From an uncultured Oscillospiraceae bacterium (lineage in GTDB: Bacteria > Bacillota > Clostridia > Oscillospirales > Acutalibacteraceae), in NCBI GenBank assembly GCA_905200265.1, contig CAJKJS010000008.1:1-14834 (forward strand): a DNA stretch of 14,834 bases. The letters are read 5' to 3'. The translations under genes were made by a program, and so were the position numbers. Below, in pieces: positions 7,855-14,567 of this stretch; the first letter of the stretch is position 1, and each line of letters begins with the position of its first letter. Below the pieces are notes generated by a model. The model did no database searches, was not told the DNA's origin, and saw nothing but the letters and a program-made list of their open reading frames with translations.

Positions 7855-8576
7855 TCCGGCTGTTAGCGCAAAAGGACGAAGAAGGGCTCAAAGAGAAAAC
7901 CCGGCACAACCCGTTTGGCTGCCGTCTATTGTCGGCGATTCAGGCATACGGATGGGATCGGCCCTTTTTGCGGGTTTGGAGCGATGATAGCGCCGTCTAT
8001 GCCCTGCAGGACAGCAGCCTGACGATATGCGGCCGCCCGGCAGACGGGCAGGAAGCCGCCGCTTTTGCCCGCATGGTGGGGGCGTCCACGGTGACCGGGT
8101 GTACGGAAGATCTGGCTGGGTGGACGCCGTTTTCCCGCCAGGGTGGCGTCATTTTGTATCACCCGGTGGCCCCGTCCTCCGGTAACGCTTCGGATGAAAA
8201 ACCGCCGGTACAAAGTCTATACCGGGTATTGCAGGCGGCGGGGCTTTTGGTGCCGGATTTTGAAGCGTTTTATCTCGATTTAAACCATCGGCTGCGCCAT
8301 GGGGCAGCCGATGCCGTTTTGTGGGGGGAGAAAGCCTGTGCCGTTTTGGGGGCGCTCACCCGGGAAGAAGCGGTACTGACAGCGGTCGCCGTAGTGCCCG
8401 GTGCCCGCCGCCAGGGGCTGGGGAACCGGTGTGTCACGACACTGATGGCCCAGCACCCAGGAATTTCGTTCTGGGCCCTGCGCGGCAGCGGGGAAAACCG
8501 GGATTTTTACCGAAAACTGGGCTTTACCGAAGTGGGACGTTGGAAAACCGTGCCGGTGGAACCGGCCGATTCATAA
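7851..8576 (+). CDS. GNAT family N-acetyltransferase
   Basis: This 241-residue protein has a C-terminal GNAT domain (about 155-235). The acetyl-CoA binding motif is VVPGARRQGLGN (181-192). The following strand-helix NRDFYRKLGFTEVGRW (216-231) is typical of motif B. The first ~130 residues are not recognised by me. They could be a degenerate first GNAT half or a substrate-binding part. The ATG overlaps the stop of the M42 paralogue B gene by 4 bp. It has no good Shine-Dalgarno of its own (only TTGGAA), so translation is probably coupled to the peptidase. The substrate is unknown. The tight coupling to a peptidase hints at peptides or amino acids, but that is inference. Confidence 0.85.
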   Translation: MIRLLAQKDEEGLKEKTRHNPFGCRLLSAIQAYGWDRPFLRVWSDDSAVYALQDSSLTICGRPADGQEAAAFARMVGASTVTGCTEDLAGWTPFSRQGGVILYHPVAPSSGNASDEKPPVQSLYRVLQAAGLLVPDFEAFYLDLNHRLRHGAADAVLWGEKACAVLGALTREEAVLTAVAVVPGARRQGLGNRCVTTLMAQHPGISFWALRGSGENRDFYRKLGFTEVGRWKTVPVEPADS

Positions 8577-8580
8577 ATAG

Positions 8581-8586
8581 AAGGAG
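8581..8586 (+). promoter_or_regulatory. Ribosome binding site that fixes the PLP lyase start
   Basis: AAGGAG lies 7 nt before ATG 8594. The frame is open much further upstream, to 8321, but that part lies entirely over the acetyltransferase gene in another frame and encodes nothing family-like. Confidence 0.85.
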
Positions 8587-8593
8587 CAATAAA

Positions 8594-9865
8594 ATGAATC
8601 ATCCTTTTTTTAAACTGGACAGCCGTCTGGTAAAGCTGGGCGAACAGGCCATGGAAGAGGCCCGCACAGCGTTTGCCGGCATAGAAGAAATGCAGGAATA
8701 TAACCAACAGAAAATGCTGGCGGCGTTTATCCATAACGGTGTGAGCGAAAGCCACTTTGTAGGCAGCACCGGGTACGGGTATGACGACCGCGGCCGGGAA
8801 ACCCTGGATGCGGTTTTTGCCATGGCCATGGGGGCCGAAGAGGCCCTGGTGCGTCACAACTTTGTGTGCGGCACCCATGCGCTGACAGTGGCACTGTTTG
8901 GTGTACTGCGTCCCGGGGACGTGATGCTCAGTGTGACAGGCAAACCGTACGATACCCTGCAGGCGGTCATCGGCCTGACGGGGGATAGAAACGGTTCGCT
9001 ATTAGATTTTGGCATTCAGTATAAAGAAGTGGCGCTCACCCCCGACGGAAAGCCGGATTTGCCTGCCATTCGGGAAGCGGTCAAACAAGGGGTCAAAATG
9101 GTGTACATCCAGCGCTCCCGCGGGTATAGCCTGCGCCCGTCGCTGCGAGTAGAAGAAATCGAAACCATTGCCCGCGCTGCTAAAGAAGTGGACCCCCATT
9201 GCATCGTGATGGTGGATAACTGCTATGGGGAATTTGTACAGGAAGAGGAACCGGTAAGCCGCGGAGCCGATTTGATGGCCGGTTCCCTGATTAAAAACCC
9301 CGGCGGCGGCATTGCGCCCACGGGAGGGTATATCGCGGGACGCCACGATTTGGTGCAAAGCTGCGCCTACCGGCTGACTACGCCGGGGCTGGGGAAAGAA
9401 GTGGGCTGCACCATGCAGGCAAACCGGGAACTGTTTATGGGAGCCTTCCATGCGCCTCACGTTACCGGTGAAGCGCTGAAAACGGCGGTGTTTGCTTCGG
9501 CCCTTTTCAGCCTGCTGGGGTATGATGTGACGCCTCGTTTCGATGAACCACGGGCGGATATCGTCCAGGCTGTGATGTTGCGCAATGAAAAAGCACTCAT
9601 CGCTTTCTGCCAGGGCATGCAAAAAGGGGCGCCGGTAGACTCCTTCGTAGTGCCGGAACCGTGGGATATGCCCGGGTATGACAGTCAGGTTATTATGGCA
9701 GCCGGTGCGTTTACCCTGGGGGCTTCGATTGAACTGTCCGCAGACGCGCCGCTGCGGGAACCGTACGCCGCCTGGATGCAGGGGGGATTGAATTTCCACA
9801 GCGGTAAAGTCGGTGTGCTGCTGGGAGCGCAGTCCATGATTGACAGCGGAGTGCTGACTCTATAA
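8594..9865 (+). CDS. Methionine gamma-lyase family PLP enzyme ('aluminium resistance' family)
   Basis: From ATG 8594 this is 423 residues, the usual length of the COG4100 family (B. subtilis YnbB-like). The family is fold-type I PLP-dependent and related to cystathionine beta-/methionine gamma-lyases. The likely Schiff-base lysine is Lys234 in GSLIKNPGGGIAPTGG. Asp208 in VMVDNCYGEF should bind the pyridine nitrogen. The region RHNFVCGTHAL (87-97) is a strong family feature. The true reaction of most members is unproven. The aluminium resistance name comes from early work and should not be read as the function. It starts 17 nt after the acetyltransferase stop and is probably the last gene of the murD-led unit. 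A hairpin overlaps its stop codon. Confidence 0.92.
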   Translation: MNHPFFKLDSRLVKLGEQAMEEARTAFAGIEEMQEYNQQKMLAAFIHNGVSESHFVGSTGYGYDDRGRETLDAVFAMAMGAEEALVRHNFVCGTHALTVALFGVLRPGDVMLSVTGKPYDTLQAVIGLTGDRNGSLLDFGIQYKEVALTPDGKPDLPAIREAVKQGVKMVYIQRSRGYSLRPSLRVEEIETIARAAKEVDPHCIVMVDNCYGEFVQEEEPVSRGADLMAGSLIKNPGGGIAPTGGYIAGRHDLVQSCAYRLTTPGLGKEVGCTMQANRELFMGAFHAPHVTGEALKTAVFASALFSLLGYDVTPRFDEPRADIVQAVMLRNEKALIAFCQGMQKGAPVDSFVVPEPWDMPGYDSQVIMAAGAFTLGASIELSADAPLREPYAAWMQGGLNFHSGKVGVLLGAQSMIDSGVLTL

Positions 9866-9885
9866 GGAAAAGCTGTCTTTTCCTT
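9864..9885. terminator. A/T-rich perfect hairpin overlapping a stop codon
   Basis: AAGGAAAAG (9864-9872) and CTTTTCCTT (9877-9885) form a perfect 9-bp stem with loop CTGT. It begins inside the TAA stop of the PLP enzyme gene. Its last two bases are the first two of the -35 element of the metG promoter. There is no separate T run after it, so it is at best a weak terminator. Confidence 0.5.
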
Positions 9886-9912
9886 GAAAAATAGGCGGAC
9901 GCTTGGTATAAT
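9884..9912 (+). promoter_or_regulatory. Near-consensus extended -10 promoter for metG
   Basis: TTGAAA (9884-9889) lies 17 bp upstream of a perfect TATAAT (9907-9912), which is preceded by TGG (9904-9906), an extended -10 element. Transcription should start near 9919 and give a leader of about 43 nt. That is too short for a T-box or SAM riboswitch, so strong constitutive expression is the simplest reading. Confidence 0.85.
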
Positions 9913-9928
9913 AAATAAGTTAGAATCG

Positions 9929-9942
9929 CGGCATCGATGCCG
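9929..9942. repeat. 14-bp perfect palindrome in the metG leader
   Basis: CGGCATCGATGCCG is its own reverse complement. It lies between the predicted transcription start (~9919) and the GGAGG at 9951. As RNA it can form a small stem-loop with a TCGA loop just 5' of the ribosome binding site. As DNA it has the symmetry of an operator. Confidence 0.6.
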
Positions 9943-9950
9943 TGTCATCT

Positions 9951-9955
9951 GGAGG
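9951..9955 (+). promoter_or_regulatory. Ribosome binding site that fixes the metG start
   Basis: GGAGG lies 6 nt before ATG 9962. The frame is open upstream to 9884, but those codons cover the promoter, and MetG proteins begin just before the xxFYITTPIYYPSG segment found at residues 4-16 from ATG 9962. Confidence 0.85.
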
Positions 9956-9961
9956 TTCAAC

Positions 9962-11917
9962 ATGGATAAGAAAACTTTCTACATCACCACCCCGATTTAT
10001 TATCCGTCGGGAAATCCGCATATCGGCCACAGCTACTGCACCGTGGCCAGCGACGCAATCGCTCGCTATAAGCGAATGCAGGGGTATGATGTCATGTTCC
10101 TCACCGGCACCGATGAGCATGGGCAGAAAATTGAAGAAAAAGCAGCCGAACAGGGAATTACCCCCAAAGCGTATGTGGACGAAAAGGTACAGGTATTCAA
10201 AGACTTGTGGAAGCTCCTCAATATCAGCAACGACCGGTTTATTCGTACCACCGACGAGCCCCATATGAAGACGGTGCAGAAGATCTTCCGCGATCTGTAT
10301 GAAAAGGGCGAAATTTATAAGGGCAAGTACGAAGGCTGGTATTGCACACCGTGCGAATCCTTCTGGACGGAAACCCAGCTAAAAGACGGCAAGTGCCCCG
10401 ATTGCGGGCGCCCGGTGTCGAAAGCTTCGGAAGAAGCGTACTTCTTCCGGCTGTCGAAGTATGGTGACCGGCTCTTGAAGCTTTACGAAGAACATCCGGA
10501 ATTTATTCAGCCCGAAAGCCGCAAAAATGAAATGATCAATTTCATCCGCCAAGGGCTGGATGATTTGTGCGTATCCCGCACCAGCTTTACCTGGGGTGTA
10601 CCGGTGGACTTTGATCCGAAGCACGTGGTGTATGTGTGGATCGATGCGCTGCCGAACTATATTTCGGCCCTGGGATATGGCAACGGGGATGAATCGGATT
10701 ACAACAAATATTGGCCCGCGGATGTCCATTTTGTGGGCAAGGAAATTGTGCGGTTCCATACCATTATCTGGCCGGCCATTCTGATGGCGCTGGGCCTGCC
10801 CCTGCCTCACCAGGTATATGGGCACGGCTGGCTGCTGTTTGGCGACGGTACCAAGATGAGCAAGAGCAAAGGCAATGTGGTTGATCCGTACGTGCTGTGT
10901 GATCGCTATGGCGTAGACGCCATTCGGTATTATCTGCTGCGGGAAATTCCGTTTGGCAGTGACGGCTTGTTCACCAATGAAGCGCTGATTGGCCGCATCA
11001 ATTCCGACCTGGCCAATGACCTGGGGAACCTGCTCAGCCGTACGACCGCGATGGTACAGAAGTACTTTGGCGGCGTCATTCCCAGTGAACGCGAAAGCGA
11101 TCCCATGGATGATGAGCTGATCTCTATGGCCAAAGCCCTGCGGGATAATTGCGACCACCACATTGACAAATACCAGTTCAGCAACGCCCTGAGCGAAATT
11201 TGGAAGCTCATCGGCCGCTGCAACAAATATATCGATGAAACTATGCCCTGGGTATTGGGTAAGGACGAAAGCAAGAAAGCGCGTCTGGCCTGCGTCATGT
11301 ACAACCTGTGCGAATGCCTGCGCATTGTATCGATTCTGATTACGCCCTTCCTGCCCGAAACCGCGCCGAAGATTCAGGAGCAACTGGGCGTATCGGGTGA
11401 ACAGATTTCCTATGCATCGGCTGCCCAGTTTGGCGTATTGCCGGCTGATGCCGTGATTCGCAAGGGCGAAACGTTGTTCCCCCGCATTGATGTGGACAAG
11501 GAAATCGAAGAGCTGACGAAGATTATCGGCAATACGGCTCAAAAAGAACCGGAAGCGGCCGATAAGGAAGAAGCGAAAAAGCCCGAAGGGCTGGCACAGA
11601 TCGGCATTGATGATTTTGCCAAAGTGGAACTGCGGGCCGCAAAAATCCTCAGCTGTGAACCCGTCAAGCGTGCGAAAAAGCTTTTAAAGATCACGCTGGA
11701 CGACGGCGAGGGCGAACGGGTGATTTGCAGCGGGATTGCCCCGTATTATAAACCCGACGAACTTATCGGCAAAACCGTTGTACTGGTAGCCAATCTGAAG
11801 CCCGCCAAACTGTGCGGGGTAGAAAGTAACGGAATGCTGCTTGCTGCCGATGCCGGAGAAAATGATGTGCGCGTCATTTTCCTCGATGGCGTACCGGCCG
11901 GCAGCCGTATTCACTAA
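9962..11917 (+). CDS. metG: Methionyl-tRNA synthetase with C-terminal tRNA-binding domain
   Basis: This 651-residue class I synthetase charges tRNA-Met in the cytoplasm. The HIGH motif is at 20-23 (PHIGHSY) and KMSKS is at 298-302. A knuckle with two CxxC pairs, Cys128-x2-Cys131 and Cys145-x2-Cys148, lies in the connective-peptide region and should bind zinc. The anticodon-binding helical domain follows (about 340-500). A charged, low-complexity linker (about 525-545) leads to a Trbp111-like OB-fold domain (about 546-651; DFAKVELRAAKIL...ESNGMLLAAD), which usually mediates dimerisation and tRNA binding. The strong promoter and ribosome binding site fit a housekeeping gene. The order metG-tatD is a widely conserved Bacillota arrangement. 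Confidence 0.97.
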   Translation: MDKKTFYITTPIYYPSGNPHIGHSYCTVASDAIARYKRMQGYDVMFLTGTDEHGQKIEEKAAEQGITPKAYVDEKVQVFKDLWKLLNISNDRFIRTTDEPHMKTVQKIFRDLYEKGEIYKGKYEGWYCTPCESFWTETQLKDGKCPDCGRPVSKASEEAYFFRLSKYGDRLLKLYEEHPEFIQPESRKNEMINFIRQGLDDLCVSRTSFTWGVPVDFDPKHVVYVWIDALPNYISALGYGNGDESDYNKYWPADVHFVGKEIVRFHTIIWPAILMALGLPLPHQVYGHGWLLFGDGTKMSKSKGNVVDPYVLCDRYGVDAIRYYLLREIPFGSDGLFTNEALIGRINSDLANDLGNLLSRTTAMVQKYFGGVIPSERESDPMDDELISMAKALRDNCDHHIDKYQFSNALSEIWKLIGRCNKYIDETMPWVLGKDESKKARLACVMYNLCECLRIVSILITPFLPETAPKIQEQLGVSGEQISYASAAQFGVLPADAVIRKGETLFPRIDVDKEIEELTKIIGNTAQKEPEAADKEEAKKPEGLAQIGIDDFAKVELRAAKILSCEPVKRAKKLLKITLDDGEGERVICSGIAPYYKPDELIGKTVVLVANLKPAKLCGVESNGMLLAADAGENDVRVIFLDGVPAGSRIH

Positions 11918-11927
11918 AAAGAAAAAA

Positions 11928-11956
11928 CCGGCGGCCTTTTCAGCCGCCGGATTTTT
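11928..11956 (+). terminator. Strong intrinsic terminator between metG and tatD
   Basis: CCGGCGGC (11928-11935) and GCCGCCGG (11943-11950) form a perfect 8-bp G+C stem with a 7-nt loop, followed by ATTTTT. An A run (11922-11927) precedes it, so it may also work leftward. The tatD Shine-Dalgarno begins 6 nt later, at 11963. Confidence 0.85.
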
Positions 11957-11976
11957 GCCTATAAAGGAGAACGAAC

Positions 11977-12756
11977 GTGCGTATTTTTGATTCTCATGCT
12001 CATTATGACGACGAAGCCTTTGCAGCCGATCGCACTTTTTTGCTGGAACAAGACTTGCCCCAAAAAGGCGTATGGCGCGTAATCAACTGCGGGGCGAGTA
12101 TCGACGGCTCCCGGCAGAGTGTGCAGTTAGCCCATACGTACGGGTATATCTATGCGGCGGTAGGCGTGCATCCGGAAGAAGCCGCCCATTTACCGGACGA
12201 CTGGGTGGAACAAATCCGGCAGCTGGCCAAAGACCCCAAAGTGGTGGCTATCGGCGAAATTGGCCTTGATTACCACTATGAAGACGCCTGTCCGCGTCAG
12301 CAGCAGAAAGAGGTTTTTATCCGGCAGTTGCAACTGGCAGAGGAACTCAATTTGCCGGTTATTATCCACGACCGGGAAGCCCATGGGGACACCATGGAGC
12401 TACTGCGTAAGTTTCGTCCCCGGGGCGTGATGCATTGTTTTTCCGGCAGTGCCCAAATGGCAAAAGAACTGGTCTCTTTGGGCCTATATGTGGGATTAGG
12501 GGGCGTTGTTACGTTTAAAAACGCCCGTCACAGCAGGGAGGTAGCGGCTGCCGTGCCCGCTGACCGGTTGTTAACCGAAACGGATGCGCCATATATGGCG
12601 CCTGTGCCCTATCGGGGTAAACGGAATGATTCATCCCTGATTCCCTTCTCGGCCGCCGAGATCGGGGTGTGCCGGGGGATCAGCGAAGAGGAAGTACTGG
12701 ATATGGGATGCCGCAATGCCTGCGCCCTGTTCGGTCTTTCGTATGAGGAGGAGTAA
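11977..12756 (+). CDS. tatD: TatD family metal-dependent hydrolase (putative DNase)
   Basis: This 259-residue amidohydrolase-fold protein is of normal TatD/YcfH length. Metal ligands are all present: His7 and His9 (FDSHAHYDD), Glu94 (IGEIGLDYHY), His131 (PVIIHDREAH), His153 (MHCFSGS) and Asp203 (LTETDAP). Family members show 3'-5' exonuclease activity on DNA and RNA, and some act as D-aminoacyl-tRNA deacylases. The exact role here is not settled by sequence. The start is GTG 11977, supported by AAAGGAGA (11963-11970) at 6-nt spacing and by MxxFDSHAH being the usual N-terminus. The gene is 59 nt from metG and 5 nt from the next gene, whose ribosome binding site (GAGGAGGAG, 12745-12753) is embedded in the tatD 3' end. 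Confidence 0.95.
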   Translation: MRIFDSHAHYDDEAFAADRTFLLEQDLPQKGVWRVINCGASIDGSRQSVQLAHTYGYIYAAVGVHPEEAAHLPDDWVEQIRQLAKDPKVVAIGEIGLDYHYEDACPRQQQKEVFIRQLQLAEELNLPVIIHDREAHGDTMELLRKFRPRGVMHCFSGSAQMAKELVSLGLYVGLGGVVTFKNARHSREVAAAVPADRLLTETDAPYMAPVPYRGKRNDSSLIPFSAAEIGVCRGISEEEVLDMGCRNACALFGLSYEEE

Positions 12757-12761
12757 AAACC

Positions 12762-13289
12762 ATGGATTCTTGTTTGATGGTCCGTGATGGAAAATTACAT
12801 ATCCGGCTGACGGAGCGTCACCCGTTTCATGAGGAAACACATGGGCAAGACCCCGGCCGGGAGGAAATCTGGCAGGCGTTGCAGCAGCTGGATTTAAATG
12901 CATACCGGCAGATTGTCTTTGGCGGAGGCGGGGAACCCATGTACCGTCTGGAAGACATGCTGTGGTTGTGTGGGAAAATCCGGGAAAAAAGCCCGGTAGA
13001 TTTACGGCTGGATACCACCGGGCTGGGAGACCTGCTGCGCGGAGAAAAGACGGCCTTTCAGTTGGAACAGTATTTCCAGGTGGTGGCCATTTACCTGCCG
13101 GTGGAAGAACAGGATGTAACGGAGGAACAGCGTAAAGCTATCCGGCATTTTGCCGTGGCAGCGGGGCTCTTTGTTCCCAAAGTATACCTGGTGGTGCCGC
13201 AGTCCAGTACAAAAGAGAAGAAAAAAGCTTGCCAGCAGCTGTGCGTACAGACAGGGGCCCGGTATAGAGAAGAAGACTGGGCCAGTTAA
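12762..13289 (+). CDS. TatD-associated radical SAM-like protein lacking the CxxxCxxC motif
   Basis: This 175-residue protein resembles, from memory of the family, the TatD-associated radical SAM proteins (TIGR04038 type). The best-conserved blocks are FGGGGEPMYRLEDML (53-67, including the GGE-like SAM motif GGEP at 56-59), LRLDTTGLGDLLRG (81-94) and the strand VVAIYLPV (107-114, ISLNA-like in relatives). Its position directly after tatD also fits that family. The region that should hold the three [4Fe-4S] ligands reads LTERHPFHEETH (16-27). The expected cysteine positions fall on His20, Glu24 and His27, so the normal cluster cannot form. The frame is open and uninterrupted, with a strong GAGGAGGAG ribosome binding site, so it does not look like a decaying pseudogene. 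It may be a non-catalytic relative or a protein with a new metal site. It ends the metG-tatD group. Confidence 0.75.
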   Translation: MDSCLMVRDGKLHIRLTERHPFHEETHGQDPGREEIWQALQQLDLNAYRQIVFGGGGEPMYRLEDMLWLCGKIREKSPVDLRLDTTGLGDLLRGEKTAFQLEQYFQVVAIYLPVEEQDVTEEQRKAIRHFAVAAGLFVPKVYLVVPQSSTKEKKKACQQLCVQTGARYREEDWAS

Positions 13290-13304
13290 AATGGGACAAA
13301 AAAG

Positions 13305-13337
13305 ACCGAAGCCGGGAACAGGTGGCTTCGGTTTTTT
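13305..13337. terminator. Bidirectional terminator between convergent genes
   Basis: ACCGAAGCC (13305-13313) and GGCTTCGGT (13324-13332) form a perfect 9-bp stem with a 10-nt loop. The T run 13332-13337 serves rightward transcripts from tatD. The A-rich stretch 13298-13305 gives a T run on the minus strand for leftward transcripts of the acetyltransferase gene, whose stop codon lies at 13345-13347. Confidence 0.85.
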
Positions 13338-13344
13338 CTGTTTT

Positions 13345-14547
13345 TTAGAAGGGCTGATTCATATGCAGCATCTTTTGGGGGAACAAGCGAAGAAGCTGTT
13401 CACGGTTTTTCTTTACCGTCAACGTGGGTGACAAAAACAGTCGTTCCGGCGAATCGACTCCCACTACCAGGCGGGTTAAATCCTGAATGGTACAACAGAG
13501 ATCCGGTTCTTCGTCTGTACGGGTAACGGCTTTCACTTGCCCTTTTTCAAAATCCAACCGGTAGCAACCGCTGTTTTCCGGTAAAAAGTCGTCGGTTACC
13601 TGAAGAATGGCGTGGTCCGGGTGGAACGGTGCCTTCATCAGCGAAAGAGCCGTTTCTACGTTGACAATACGCCCCATACCGCCGCAGGAGCGTTCCTGCC
13701 GAACCCGGTAAGGTTCCGTTACCAGCAACCGCAAATCAATATCAGGCGGCAAACAGCCGCCGACTTCTTCATATTGGGCCGACAGACGGCTCATAAACGA
13801 GAAGATGGCAAGCAATGCTTCTTTGCCGGAATAGGCCATATCGCGAATGTCCGCCCGGCGCACCCCATTTTCCTCTTTCGGTTCAAAGCAGACATAGGCC
13901 TGCAAAGTGCCATCTTGATCCCGGAACAGATACCGCAACTGGCGCTTTTGATACGGGTCGCCCATCAGAAAAGTCCACTGGTTCTCCCGCCGCAGTACCG
14001 CCAGGTTGTAGCGTTTCATGAACGTATGGCTCAGTGCCTGCATATCCGCAAAGCTTTCGTCTTTTTCTTGCATGGTGATGGATAGTTCGCAGGGCAAATG
14101 GGCAAGATCTTCGCACTTGGCCCACTGACGCAAAGACTGCTCGCACAGTTCATACCCAAATTTGCGGTAGTACCGGTGCGAAAACGGATACAGGTACGAA
14201 AATACAAAACCGTTTTGCCGCATATCCTGTAGTTTTGCTTCAAAAATACCGCGTACAGCACCTTTCCGGCGGTTTTCGGGCCGCGACGATACATTGCCCA
14301 CGCCGCCACAAAGCACTTCGTGACCGTCAAAGGTAACGGTATAGTGGTAATTCATAAGCCCCGCCGTCATCTGGCCGTCGGGCAGAAAAGCGCCCCAGCG
14401 CTCTACCTGGTATTCTTCGCTGCTTTCCGGCAGTTGGCGCAGCCGTTCGGCTTCTTTTTCCATGTCGGTGGGGAATACAAAGGCAAGAGTCGAGATCTTC
14501 TGTGCCTGTACTTTTTCTTCCAGTGTGGTTAGTTTTCGAATTTCCAT
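13345..14547 (-). CDS. Eis-like GNAT acetyltransferase with SCP2-like C-terminal domain
   Basis: This 400-residue protein has the size and layout of the Eis (enhanced intracellular survival) family: a first GNAT domain (1-~150), a second degenerate GNAT-like domain (~150-290) and a sterol-carrier-like C-terminal domain (~290-400). The acetyl-CoA loop is VSSRPENRRKGAV (86-98). The SHRYYRKFGYE segment (123-133) contains Tyr126/Tyr127, where Eis has its general-acid Tyr. The protein ends in ...NQPF. In mycobacterial Eis the C-terminal carboxylate of a final Phe is the catalytic base, so the terminal Phe400 is suggestive. Some Eis relatives acetylate many amines, including aminoglycosides, but the substrate here is unknown. 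The start is ATG at 14545-14547, with AAAGGCGG 9 nt upstream. It has its own promoter in the divergent region and a bidirectional terminator downstream. Confidence 0.9.
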   Translation of the reverse strand: MEIRKLTTLEEKVQAQKISTLAFVFPTDMEKEAERLRQLPESSEEYQVERWGAFLPDGQMTAGLMNYHYTVTFDGHEVLCGGVGNVSSRPENRRKGAVRGIFEAKLQDMRQNGFVFSYLYPFSHRYYRKFGYELCEQSLRQWAKCEDLAHLPCELSITMQEKDESFADMQALSHTFMKRYNLAVLRRENQWTFLMGDPYQKRQLRYLFRDQDGTLQAYVCFEPKEENGVRRADIRDMAYSGKEALLAIFSFMSRLSAQYEEVGGCLPPDIDLRLLVTEPYRVRQERSCGGMGRIVNVETALSLMKAPFHPDHAILQVTDDFLPENSGCYRLDFEKGQVKAVTRTDEEPDLCCTIQDLTRLVVGVDSPERLFLSPTLTVKKNREQLLRLFPQKMLHMNQPF

Positions 14548-14567
14548 AACGATGTGCCGCCTTTCCC

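Noticed and set aside
8321..8593. N-terminal extension of the PLP lyase frame
   Set aside because: It overlaps the acetyltransferase gene in another frame and encodes no family sequence. ATG 8594 with AAGGAG 7 nt upstream fits the usual protein length.
9002..9799. A 265-codon open frame on the minus strand, opposite the PLP lyase
   Set aside because: It is antisense to a complete PLP enzyme, with no recognisable motif and His/Arg-rich shadow composition. I found no supporting signal for it.
9884..9961. N-terminal extension of metG
   Set aside because: The sequence is occupied by the promoter, palindrome and ribosome binding site. MetG homology begins at ATG 9962.
9913..9961. T-box or SAM riboswitch upstream of metG
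   Set aside because: The leader is only about 43 nt, and no T-box sequence or SAM riboswitch core is present.
10379..11542. A 387-codon open frame on the minus strand, opposite metG
   Set aside because: It lies entirely opposite a complete methionyl-tRNA synthetase. Its translation shows no family motif. Long antisense frames are expected opposite G+C-rich, codon-biased genes.
11937..11965. Possible tatD promoter, TTTTCA-17 bp-TATAAA, overlapping the terminator
   Set aside because: It would start transcription near 11972, leaving out the Shine-Dalgarno at 11963-11970. The -35 lies in the terminator loop, so it is unlikely to serve tatD.
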